Source: Intrasporangiaceae bacterium
Lineage (GTDB): Bacteria > Actinomycetota > Actinomycetes > Actinomycetales > Dermatophilaceae
Length of the DNA: 5,727 bases
Assembly: GCA_012518475.1 (NCBI GenBank)
Contig: JAAYSB010000240.1
Location: 1-5,727, forward strand
Direction: 5' to 3'
A program made the translations under genes and the position numbers. Positions 1-5,727 of this stretch are shown here, piece by piece; within the stretch, counting starts at the first letter, position 1; each line of letters opens with the position of its first letter. The notes below the pieces were generated by a model. It did not search any database. It was not told where the DNA came from and saw only the letters and a list, made by a program, of their open reading frames with translations.

Positions 1-900
1 CCGGCGATGTGGCACATCCTCGAGGTCGTCTCGCACTCGGCGCCAGGGCTGGTCGACACCCGCTGGTGCACCCAGGGCCGCTGCCAGGGGATCTACGCCC
101 ACGCCTCGGTCCTGGCCGCCTATCGTCACGAGCTCACCCCGTGGCACCTCGCGGCCCGGTTCGGTCTCCGGTTCTGGCAGGCGGCGCGACTGGTCACCGC
201 TGCCCGCGAGGCGTGGATCGACACTGCTGACCTCTCGCTCGTCGTCGAGGGACGGCAGGGGTATGCCGCGCTCTGGGACTCCGCCGTCCATCCCCGGACC
301 GTGGCCGACCTGGCGGCGGTGCTTCCACAGGATCTGCTGCCCATGCCGGCGACGTTCTACGAGGACCTCGCGTACTCCGGCGTGCAGACCGACTGGCTGC
401 GCGGCGTCCTGGCGCTCTTCCCCGACCCCGAGCTCGCCAAGTTCCTCGCCGGGCGGCCGCACGAGTACCCCCTGCCCTCGCTCGAGGAGGTGACCGAGTT
501 GCACGGGCTCGGCCTGCGGGCCGCCGAGCTCGGCACTGCCATCCAGCTGCGCACCTCCGTGGCCACGATCCGCGCCGATCTCGAGGCGAGGCAGGACGAC
601 CCGCTCATCCTGCTCGCCTGGCAGTCGGAGTGGCGGCGGGTCGACTGCTACCCACGCAAGGCGCACTTCGCAGTCCTGGCCGACCACGGCATACCGCATC
701 TGCTGCCGGAGCGAGCCGCCATCGATGCGACCCTCGCGCTGTGCCGGCTCTCCCACGACACGATCGAGCGCAGCGAGGTCGGCATCATGCTCGCCGTCCT
801 CGGCGAGCCCATCCTCGTCGCGGAGGCCGTCAGTCACGGAGTCACCTCCGCCCTCGACCCCAGACTCACGCCCATCGCAACCCGAGGAGAGACACGATGA
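1..900 (+). CDS. Unknown protein, first gene of the ATPase/VWA cassette (possibly 5'-partial)
   Basis: I do not recognise this protein. The reading frame is open from base 1 to the TGA at 898-900. The first in-window ATG is at 7 (297 residues from there), but only six bases precede it, so no ribosome site can be judged and the true start may lie upstream. The product is soluble-looking and mostly helical by composition, rich in Ala, Leu, Arg and Glu, with no signal peptide or membrane segment. Near the N-terminus is a short Cys-containing stretch (WCTQGRC, about residues 21-27 from the ATG). It is followed by a segment (LTPWHLAARFGLRFWQAARL, about 43-62) that could be read as a helix-turn-helix-like pair of helices, but this is weak. 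The last four bases overlap the start of the ATPase gene (ATGA), so translation is probably coupled. Context suggests a client, adaptor or partner of the ATPase/VWA pair; that is inference. The coding call itself is firm because the frame is long, has coherent codon use and joins the next gene tightly. Confidence 0.8.
   Translation, partial: PAMWHILEVVSHSAPGLVDTRWCTQGRCQGIYAHASVLAAYRHELTPWHLAARFGLRFWQAARLVTAAREAWIDTADLSLVVEGRQGYAALWDSAVHPRTVADLAAVLPQDLLPMPATFYEDLAYSGVQTDWLRGVLALFPDPELAKFLAGRPHEYPLPSLEEVTELHGLGLRAAELGTAIQLRTSVATIRADLEARQDDPLILLAWQSEWRRVDCYPRKAHFAVLADHGIPHLLPERAAIDATLALCRLSHDTIERSEVGIMLAVLGEPILVAEAVSHGVTSALDPRLTPIATRGETR
884..889 (+). promoter_or_regulatory. Ribosome-binding site of the ATPase gene
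   Basis: GAGGAG lies seven bases before the ATG at 897, inside the end of the upstream gene. It decides the ATPase start: the open frame runs back to 630, but the upstream part overlaps the preceding gene deeply and reads as low-complexity Arg/Pro/His-rich sequence. Confidence 0.7.
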
Positions 901-2030
901 CCATTCACACCAGAGCCCGCTACGAGGAGGCGCTCCAGGCGCTCGGCATCTGTGTCAGCGCACGAATCCCGGTGCTTCTGTGGGGGAATCCCGGTGAGGG
1001 CAAGACTGCCGTCGTCGAGGCTGCGGCCGACGCGGGGTGGGCCGTCGAGACCGTCATCATCACGCACAGCGAGCCCTCCGACTTCGCCGGCCTCCCCGTC
1101 GTCGGCCCGGACGGGTCGGTCACCCTGGCTCCGCCGGCCTGGGCCCGACGCCTCGCCGACCACGCCGGACCGTCCATTGCGTTCTTCGACGAGTTCTCGA
1201 CCGCGTCGCCCTCGCTCCAGGCGGCGGCGCTGCGTCCGCTCACCCACTATGAGGTCGGGGCGCTCCAGCTGCCCGACACCGTCTCGTTCGTCGCTGCCGC
1301 CAACCCGGCCGATGTCGCCGCAGCCGGCTGGGAGCTCGCGCCGCCGACGGCCTCGCGCTTCGTCCACCTCGACTGGGGGATGCCCTACGAGGTCTATGCC
1401 GAGGGGCTCGTCACCCGGTCCTGGCCGTCGATGCCGGTCTATTCCGAGCCTGCCTCGTACTCGCTCGTCCTCGACGAGGAGCGGGTCCTCGTCGCCGGCT
1501 ATCTCTCTGTGCGTGAGTCCCAGCTGTCGGTGATCCCCAAGGACGCGGCGGAGCGGGGCCGGGCCTTCCCCACCCCGCGGACGTGGGACTACGCCGCCCG
1601 CCTGTCCGCGTTCGCCCGGGCGGTTGGGGCCTCCGCCGATGTGCGCCGACTGCTCGTGGCCGGGTGCATCGGGGACGCCGCCGCCCACGAGTACCTCCGC
1701 TGGGCGAGCAACCAGGACCTGCCCAACCCGGAGGAGCTGCTCGCCGACCCCACCGGCTACGACTTCACCGGCATGCGCGCCGACCGGGTGTATGTGACGC
1801 TCCAGTCGGTCCTCGCCGTCGTCTCCCGCACGAAGTCACCGCAGCGGTGGAGCGCGGCGATCGAGGTCTGTGCGCACGCGGCCGACGAGGTCGGCATCGA
1901 CCCGGCAGTCCCGGTCGTCCGTTCACTCATGCGGCCCGAGATCCGGCCCAGCGGTGCCGCCGTGCCGTCCGCCATCACCGTGTTCGCCCCCGCACTGGCG
2001 CTGGCCGGGCTGCTGCCGAAGAGCGCCTGA
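897..2030 (+). CDS. MoxR/AAA_5-type AAA+ ATPase
   Basis: This is a 377-residue cytosolic AAA+ ATPase expected to use ATP hydrolysis to remodel or activate a client together with the VWA protein encoded next. Seen in the sequence: Walker A GNPGEGKT (residues 30-37, Lys36), Walker B ending in FFDE (Asp98-Glu99), a sensor-1-like AANPAD with Asn136, and a SRF motif with Arg154 in the position typical of an arginine finger in MoxR/AAA_5 proteins. The stretch PSDFAGLPVV (about 62-71) just after the first strands resembles the DLGGLP-like segment common in this ATPase group. The remaining residues (about 170-377) form a helical lid and C-terminal region. The ATG at 897 is chosen because it overlaps the previous stop as ATGA and has GAGGAG seven bases upstream. 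The VWA gene starts one base after this stop. All nucleotide-binding residues look intact, so an active enzyme is expected. The client is unknown. A magnesium-chelatase-like or gas-vesicle GvpN-type role is less likely given the partner's domain type. Confidence 0.9.
   Translation: MTIHTRARYEEALQALGICVSARIPVLLWGNPGEGKTAVVEAAADAGWAVETVIITHSEPSDFAGLPVVGPDGSVTLAPPAWARRLADHAGPSIAFFDEFSTASPSLQAAALRPLTHYEVGALQLPDTVSFVAAANPADVAAAGWELAPPTASRFVHLDWGMPYEVYAEGLVTRSWPSMPVYSEPASYSLVLDEERVLVAGYLSVRESQLSVIPKDAAERGRAFPTPRTWDYAARLSAFARAVGASADVRRLLVAGCIGDAAAHEYLRWASNQDLPNPEELLADPTGYDFTGMRADRVYVTLQSVLAVVSRTKSPQRWSAAIEVCAHAADEVGIDPAVPVVRSLMRPEIRPSGAAVPSAITVFAPALALAGLLPKSA
2018..2023 (+). promoter_or_regulatory. 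Weak ribosome-binding site of the VWA gene
   Basis: GAAGAG sits eight bases before the ATG at 2032, within the last codons of the ATPase gene. It is a poor match to GGAGG. With only one base between stop and start, re-initiation by ribosomes finishing the ATPase is the more likely main route. Confidence 0.4.
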
Positions 2031-2031
2031 G

Positions 2032-3300
2032 ATGGCTGGCCTCGACGGCCAGAAGCTGGCGGCCGCCAAGCTCTGGCTCATCAGCCCGTCGCCGGGCAAC
2101 GGACCGGTCGGTGCGGACCCGAGTGCGCCGCGCGACCTGCCCTATCTCGCGACAGCCCTCTATGCCCTCGTCGCGGTCGCGAACGAGGACGTGGCCCGCA
2201 TGACGTGCGACGAGTACTGGCGGATCTACGTCAACCCGGCCTGGCTCGATGCCGCCCCGGTCCCGGCGGTCGGGGCCGAGCTGGCCCACGTCGTCTGGCA
2301 CCTGCTCGCCGACCACTCGACGCGGGCCCGGGACCAGGACGTCGACAAGTCCACGGCTGTCCTCTGGGACGAGTGCGCCGACGTGACGATCTCGCACACG
2401 CTCGAGCCGGACAGCCTGCGGCCGTCGGCGCTCGCGACGTTCCGGACGATGCGGGTCCCCGAGGGACTCTCCGCTGAGGAGTACTTCGCGCTCAAGTCGG
2501 GGCTGTCCGTCGTGGACTCACCCGACTCCGGGACCCTCCAACCGGGGGAGGGCTGCGGGAGTGGCGCGGACGGCATACCCCGTTCGCATGAGCACGGGCC
2601 GTCCACCGACATCGGTGCGGTGACCTTCGTCGAGGCCAGGGCGATCCGGGAGCGGGTGGCGATCGAGGCTCGGGAGCACTCGACGAAGCGGGGTGACCTG
2701 CCCGGCGACCTGGAGCGGTGGATCCAGGAGACTCTCCACCCCCGCATCCCGTGGCAGCCGCTGCTGTCCGGTGCAGTGCGCCGGGGGATCGGATGGGCCG
2801 CAGGGCGCGGCGACTACACCTATCAACGGCCCTCGCGGCGGGCGTCGTCGGTGCGGGGAGTCGTCCTGCCCGGGCAGCACCGGCAGGTGCCGCGGGTCTC
2901 GATCATCATCGACACCTCGGGCTCGGTCGACGACGAGCTGCTCTCTCAGGCTCTCGGGGAGGTCGACGGGGCGATCGCCTCCCTCGGGTTGCCGGGTTCG
3001 CACGTGTCCGTGTACTCGGTCGACGCTGCCGCGCACCTCACCCAACGGGTCCGGCGCGCACGGGACGCTCAGCTCATCGGGGCCGGCGGCACCGACCTGA
3101 GGGTCGGTCTCAAGGCCATCGAGCACGAGCGGCCCCGCCCGGACGTCGTCGTCGTGCTCACCGACGGCTACACACCATGGCCGGCCACCCCGCCGCCCGG
3201 ATCGGCGGTCATCGTCGCGCTCCTCGCCCACCGGTGGTGGGGGGAGGACCTGCCCGAGACCCCGGAGTGGGCGACGAGGGTGGAGTGCATGCTCGACTGA
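2032..3300 (+). CDS. VWA-like protein with metallopeptidase-like N-terminal domain (DUF2201 type)
   Basis: This 422-residue cytosolic protein is the likely adaptor of the upstream AAA+ ATPase. The N-terminal part (about residues 10-170) resembles the putative metallopeptidase domain DUF2201_N: LAHVVWHLLADH at 84-95 followed by an ECADVTISHTL-type helix. The linker carries the GCGSGADG segment often seen in this family. A central stretch with PWQPLLSGAVRR and YTYQRPSRR leads into the VWA-like domain (about 280-422). That domain has a complete MIDAS metal site: DTSGS (Asp294, Ser296, Ser298), Thr354 in GGTD and Asp378 in LTDG. No signal peptide or membrane segment is seen. The start at 2032 gives a one-base gap from the ATPase stop; the frame is open further upstream, but that would lie inside the ATPase gene. 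Odd: the HExxH signature reads H86-V-V-W-H90, so the catalytic glutamate is missing while both histidines remain. Family knowledge supports pairing with a MoxR ATPase; the cellular target is not known. Confidence 0.88.
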   Translation: MAGLDGQKLAAAKLWLISPSPGNGPVGADPSAPRDLPYLATALYALVAVANEDVARMTCDEYWRIYVNPAWLDAAPVPAVGAELAHVVWHLLADHSTRARDQDVDKSTAVLWDECADVTISHTLEPDSLRPSALATFRTMRVPEGLSAEEYFALKSGLSVVDSPDSGTLQPGEGCGSGADGIPRSHEHGPSTDIGAVTFVEARAIRERVAIEAREHSTKRGDLPGDLERWIQETLHPRIPWQPLLSGAVRRGIGWAAGRGDYTYQRPSRRASSVRGVVLPGQHRQVPRVSIIIDTSGSVDDELLSQALGEVDGAIASLGLPGSHVSVYSVDAAAHLTQRVRRARDAQLIGAGGTDLRVGLKAIEHERPRPDVVVVLTDGYTPWPATPPPGSAVIVALLAHRWWGEDLPETPEWATRVECMLD

Positions 3301-3303
3301 GGT

Positions 3304-4644
3304 TCAGTCCGAGAGGGACGGGGTCTGGGCGCGGGCGGCGCGGGCGTCCCTGAGCCGTTCGGTCATCGAGCCCTCGTCGATGTCATAGCCGAGGAGTGGG
3401 ATGACCGACAGCACGCCGCTGATCGCGGGAACGACGCTGACGGCGAGCCAGATGAGATCCTTCATGTCGCCGGTGACCGGACCGTCCGCCTCGTATCCGC
3501 TGCGGGCCACAGCGAAGCCGAACGCCATCGTCGCCAGGGCTGAGCTGAGCTTCGTCGTGAAGGTCATCCCGGCGAAGCAGGAGCCGTCGATGCGCTCGCC
3601 GGTGCGTACCTCGGTGTCATCCGCGCTGTCGCCGATCATCGCCGTCGTGCAGACGAGGTTGACCCCCATCGTCAGACCGACGCAGAACAGCGCGACGGCG
3701 ACGACGATCATCGACCCGTAGCCGGTGAAGAACATCAGAGCGAAGACGGCCGCTCCGGCGAGGTTGGCAGCGATGAGGGCGTTGCGCCGCGTCGTGCGCG
3801 CGAGGATGAGTGGGGAGATGCCGAGCCCGACGATGATCCCGCCGATGAGGGCCCCACCGAGGATCGTGAAGGCCTCGACATCGCCGAAGACCACGACGGC
3901 GATCACCGCCCCGCCCACGGAGAAGATCGTCGGGCCGAAGCCGATGATGAGCGAGCTGAGCACCCGGTGCAGCGGCCCGTTGCTCGTGAGGTGACGGATC
4001 GCCTCGCGGAACGGGACCGGGTCGGGGTTGTGCGGCACGCGCTCGCGGGTGAGGAACGTCGCGAGGGTGAACAGTGCCATGCCCACGACAGCGGTGATGG
4101 CCGCGGTCGCGCCCCACCCGATGGCCGTGCCGAGGGCCGGACCGCCGAGCGTCATCACGGCCAGAGCCAGCATCGCTGCCACCCGGGCGCGGGCGACGAT
4201 CTTCGTCCGCTCCTGCTCGTCGCCCGTCATCACCGAGGTGAGCGACCAGAAGGGCACATCGCTCGCCGTATAGACCATGTCCCAGAGGAGGTACGCGACC
4301 GCCACGAGCAGGATGACCCGCGTCTCCTGACTCTCGTCCTCAGGCACCGGCATGGCGAACATCAGGCTCGTGATGACGGCGATCGGCACGGCCATGAGCA
4401 CCGGATAGGGCCGGAACGTCCCCCAGCGGGTGCGGGTCCGGTCGATGAGCAGACCGATGACGATGTCGTTGACCGCGTCCCAGATGCGCACGCCGGTGAG
4501 GACAACGGTGAGGATGGCGATGCTCCGCGACGAGAGCTTCAGGTCCTCATACAGATAGACGAGCAGGAACAGCGAGAGGACGTTGTAGACGAGGTTCTGG
4601 CCGAAGCCGGCGACGGCGTGGCCGAGTCGTTCCCGCAGGGGCAT
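3304..4644 (-). CDS. GPH-family (MelB-like) MFS cation:sugar symporter
   Basis: This is a 446-residue inner-membrane carrier with about twelve hydrophobic segments, the usual length for glycoside-pentoside-hexuronide:cation symporters (MFS_2). These carriers import sugars or glycosides with Na+ or H+. Hallmarks seen: RIWDAVNDIVIG (53-64) followed by DRTRTRWGTFRPY (68-80), which matches the MelB cation site. Arg53, Asp56, Asn59 and Asp60 line up with MelB Arg52, Asp55, Asn58 and Asp59. DVPFWSL (128-134) matches the MelB segment with Asp124, and Lys365 in TFTTKLSS lines up with MelB Lys377. The MelB sugar-binding Asp19 corresponds to Asn17 here (GFGQN), so melibiose is not a safe substrate guess. 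I chose the ATG at 4644 because hydrophobic family-like sequence begins right there. The in-frame extension to 4797 is Arg/Ser/Gly-rich and non-membrane. No ribosome site precedes 4644, but a TAGGCT box ends seven bases before it, fitting a leaderless mRNA. The gene is divergent from the SLC13-type transporter and converges on the VWA gene three bases away. Confidence 0.88.
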   Translation of the reverse strand: MPLRERLGHAVAGFGQNLVYNVLSLFLLVYLYEDLKLSSRSIAILTVVLTGVRIWDAVNDIVIGLLIDRTRTRWGTFRPYPVLMAVPIAVITSLMFAMPVPEDESQETRVILLVAVAYLLWDMVYTASDVPFWSLTSVMTGDEQERTKIVARARVAAMLALAVMTLGGPALGTAIGWGATAAITAVVGMALFTLATFLTRERVPHNPDPVPFREAIRHLTSNGPLHRVLSSLIIGFGPTIFSVGGAVIAVVVFGDVEAFTILGGALIGGIIVGLGISPLILARTTRRNALIAANLAGAAVFALMFFTGYGSMIVVAVALFCVGLTMGVNLVCTTAMIGDSADDTEVRTGERIDGSCFAGMTFTTKLSSALATMAFGFAVARSGYEADGPVTGDMKDLIWLAVSVVPAISGVLSVIPLLGYDIDEGSMTERLRDARAARAQTPSLSD

Positions 4645-4651
4645 GGTTGTG

Positions 4652-4657
4652 AGCCTA
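4652..4657 (-). promoter_or_regulatory. -10 box of the GPH transporter (leaderless start)
   Basis: Read on the minus strand this is TAGGCT, a good TANNNT actinobacterial -10 element. It ends seven bases before the ATG at 4644, so transcription should begin at or one base before the start codon. No convincing -35 hexamer is found at 16-18 bases spacing. Confidence 0.5.
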
Positions 4658-4800
4658 GGGTCTGGGAGCAGTCTCAGGTGATGTCGGCGCCTGCTGCTTG
4701 AAGAAGGTCGATCCGCCGGCCCTCGTGCGCTGCCCGCTCCTAGCCCAGCCGCACGACTCGCGCCGCCATACCGGCATCCTCGCACCGACGTCGCCATCGG

Positions 4801-4806
4801 TAGGGT
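4801..4806 (+). promoter_or_regulatory. Candidate -10 box of the SLC13-type transporter gene
   Basis: TAGGGT fits the actinobacterial TANNNT -10 pattern and would place the transcript start near 4812-4814, giving a leader of roughly 24 bases that contains the ribosome site. No matching -35 hexamer is evident at normal spacing, so this rests on one element only. Confidence 0.4.
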
Positions 4807-4824
4807 GGATGCGGCAACGACGAG

Positions 4825-4831
4825 GGAGGAG
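4825..4831 (+). promoter_or_regulatory. Ribosome-binding site of the SLC13-type transporter gene
   Basis: GGAGGAG is a near-perfect Shine-Dalgarno sequence; six bases separate its GGAGG core from the ATG at 4836. It fixes the start of the transporter and contrasts with the divergent gene, which has none. Confidence 0.75.
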
Positions 4832-4835
4832 ACCC

Positions 4836-5727
4836 ATGGGTGCGCTGACGGCGCAGACCTCGCAGCCGCAGAGCGCGAGGCTCCGGCAGCAGCGCAACCC
4901 GCTCACCACTCTCCAGCGGGTGGGGCTCGTCCTCGCGGCCCTCATCGCTCCGCTCCCGCTCCTTCTCGACGTCCCGGGTCTCGAGCCCGTCGGCGAGCGG
5001 ATGCTCACGATCTTCCTGCTGGCGATCATCCTCTGGGTCACCGAGGCCGTCCCCCTCGTCGCGACAGCCGTGCTCGTGATCTTCCTCGAGGTCCTGCTCA
5101 TCTCCGACCAGGCCCTCCTCGCCGTGCCGGACGACGTGCCAACAGCCGCGTCGTTCTATGCGACGCTCGCCAACCCGGTCATCATCCTCTTCCTCGGTGG
5201 CTTCCTCATCGCCGACGCAGCCGCCAAGTACGGCCTCGACCGCAACCTCGCCGCCGTGCTGCTCCGGCCCTTCCGGGCCAGCGGCCGCAGGACCGTCCTC
5301 GGACTCATGATCATCACCGCCCTGCTCTCGATGTTCATGTCGAACACCGCGACGACGGCGACGATGTTCGCCGTCCTCCTCCCGGTCCTCATGGCGTTGC
5401 CCAAGGGCGTGGGGCGCACCGGATTCGCCCTCTGCATCCCGGTGGCCGCGAACATCGGCGGCATCGCCACCCCGGTCGGCTCGCCGCCCAACGCCATCGC
5501 CCTGGCCGCTCTGGGCGAGCGCGGCCACACGATCACGTTCCTCGACTGGATGCTCGCGACGCTGCCGGTCATGCTCGTTCTTCTCGCCGCCGCGTGGTGG
5601 CTCATCACCTGGCGGTTCGTGCCCCGCGACCTGTCCGTCGACCTCGACCTCGACGCCAAGTTCGACCTGTCGACACGTGCGGTGACGTTCTACGTCGTGG
5701 CGGGAGTGACCGTCCTGCTCTGGTTGA
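4836..5727 (+). CDS. SLC13/DASS-family divalent anion:sodium symporter, N-terminal part (cut by window end)
   Basis: The first 297 residues of a membrane carrier of the divalent anion:sodium symporter family (SLC13, CitT/INDY-like) lie in the window. Members usually run to about 450-550 residues, so the second inverted repeat lies beyond the edge. Seen: a 27-residue charged cytosolic N-terminus, then a first hydrophobic helix (about 28-47). Next comes the family segment WVTEAVPL (67-74), then FLGGFLIADAAAKYGLDRN (119-137). The first SNT motif is at Ser169-Asn170-Thr171 at the hairpin that binds Na+ and substrate, followed by GGIATPVGSPPN (208-219), the matching partner of the first sodium site in VcINDY-type carriers. 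A further long hydrophobic stretch (about 237-262) precedes an acidic loop, VDLDLDAKFDL. Such proteins import dicarboxylates, citrate, sulfate or similar anions with Na+; the substrate cannot be read here. The start has a strong GGAGGAG ribosome site. The gene is divergent from the GPH sugar-type symporter, which might share its regulation. Confidence 0.9.
   Translation, partial: MGALTAQTSQPQSARLRQQRNPLTTLQRVGLVLAALIAPLPLLLDVPGLEPVGERMLTIFLLAIILWVTEAVPLVATAVLVIFLEVLLISDQALLAVPDDVPTAASFYATLANPVIILFLGGFLIADAAAKYGLDRNLAAVLLRPFRASGRRTVLGLMIITALLSMFMSNTATTATMFAVLLPVLMALPKGVGRTGFALCIPVAANIGGIATPVGSPPNAIALAALGERGHTITFLDWMLATLPVMLVLLAAAWWLITWRFVPRDLSVDLDLDAKFDLSTRAVTFYVVAGVTVLLWL

Larger units (their letters stand above)
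4645..4835. other. Divergent intergenic region between two transporter genes
   Basis: This 191-base spacer holds the start regions of both flanking transporter genes. Candidate -10 boxes lie near each end (TAGGCT on the minus strand, TAGGGT on the plus strand). The central 140 bases (about 4660-4800) contain no credible gene. I found only a weak GCCG/CGGC inverted pair (4762-4765 and 4772-4775) and the short palindrome CCTAGG (4654-4659). Any regulator-binding site would be expected here, but I cannot identify one. Confidence 0.6.

Noticed and set aside
630..896. N-terminal extension of the ATPase reading frame
   Set aside because: It lies wholly inside the preceding gene, encodes Arg/Pro/His-rich low-complexity sequence and lacks family likeness. 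The ATG at 897 has a ribosome site and the ATGA overlap.
834..1688. Long minus-strand open frame (284 codons) opposite the ATPase
   Set aside because: Its product is Arg/Gly/Asp-rich without motifs, typical of antisense frames in GC-rich coding DNA; the plus strand has complete AAA+ motifs.
1870..2031. N-terminal extension of the VWA frame
   Set aside because: It overlaps the ATPase C-terminal coding region and is Ser/Arg/Pro-rich shadow sequence; the ATG at 2032 sits one base past the ATPase stop.
1..3300. The ATPase/VWA cassette as a phage-defence or mobile element
   Set aside because: No nuclease, toxin, transposase, integrase, terminal repeat or attachment site is present, and base and codon use match the flanking transporters. 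The idea is possible but not supported here.
3967..4701. Long plus-strand open frame opposite the GPH transporter
   Set aside because: The product is a low-complexity His/Arg/Asp/Glu mixture; the minus strand carries clear membrane-carrier signatures.
4762..4775. Short inverted pair GCCG/CGGC in the divergent spacer
   Set aside because: Four-base arms are expected by chance at this GC content; there is no U-run and no match to a known operator.
4645..4797. 51-residue N-terminal extension of the GPH transporter
   Set aside because: It is Arg, Ser and Gly-rich with no hydrophobic start, unlike the family. The usual family start coincides with 4644 and a -10 box falls within the extension.
4740..5528. 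Long minus-strand open frame opposite the SLC13-type gene
   Set aside because: Highly charged, Glu/Asp/Arg/His-rich shadow of a hydrophobic membrane protein, with no motif.

Overview
The window is GC-rich (visibly near 70%). Its codons end mostly in G or C and its ribosome-binding sites are GGAGG-like. It has densely packed genes, TANNNT-type -10 boxes and a probable leaderless start, all of which suggest the chromosome of a high-GC actinobacterium. I cannot name a genus. No rRNA, tRNA, CRISPR array, insertion sequence, integrase or attachment site is visible.

Left part (1-3300, + strand): a tight three-gene cassette. A protein of unknown family, possibly cut at its 5' end by the window edge, overlaps by the four bases ATGA with a MoxR/AAA_5-type AAA+ ATPase. 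One base after the ATPase stop comes a 422-residue protein combining a metallopeptidase-like N-terminal domain (DUF2201_N type) with a C-terminal von Willebrand factor A (VWA)-like domain (DUF2201 type). The spacing implies one transcript with translational coupling. AAA+ ATPase/VWA pairs such as RavA-ViaA, CbbQ-CbbO, NorQ-NorD and BchI-BchD remodel, activate or load metal into client proteins. The client here is unknown, and the first gene product is a candidate partner. In the VWA protein the MIDAS metal site is intact, but the protease-like motif reads HVVWH instead of HExxH, so this domain probably does not cut peptides.

Right part (3304-5727): two transporter genes transcribed divergently from a 191-base intergenic region. 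On the minus strand is a 12-helix MFS protein of the glycoside-pentoside-hexuronide:cation symporter (GPH, MelB-like) family. It ends three bases from the VWA gene, tail to tail, with no visible terminator. On the plus strand is an SLC13/DASS-type divalent-anion:sodium symporter, cut by the window end after 297 residues. The cation-binding signatures of both families are readable. Their substrates are not, and nothing in the sequence ties the transporters to the ATPase/VWA cassette beyond adjacency.

The most interesting part is the ATPase/VWA cassette, with its unrecognised first gene and altered metallopeptidase motif. It resembles a known class of chaperone-like modules of largely undefined function. 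I see no proof of a new defence or mobile system.
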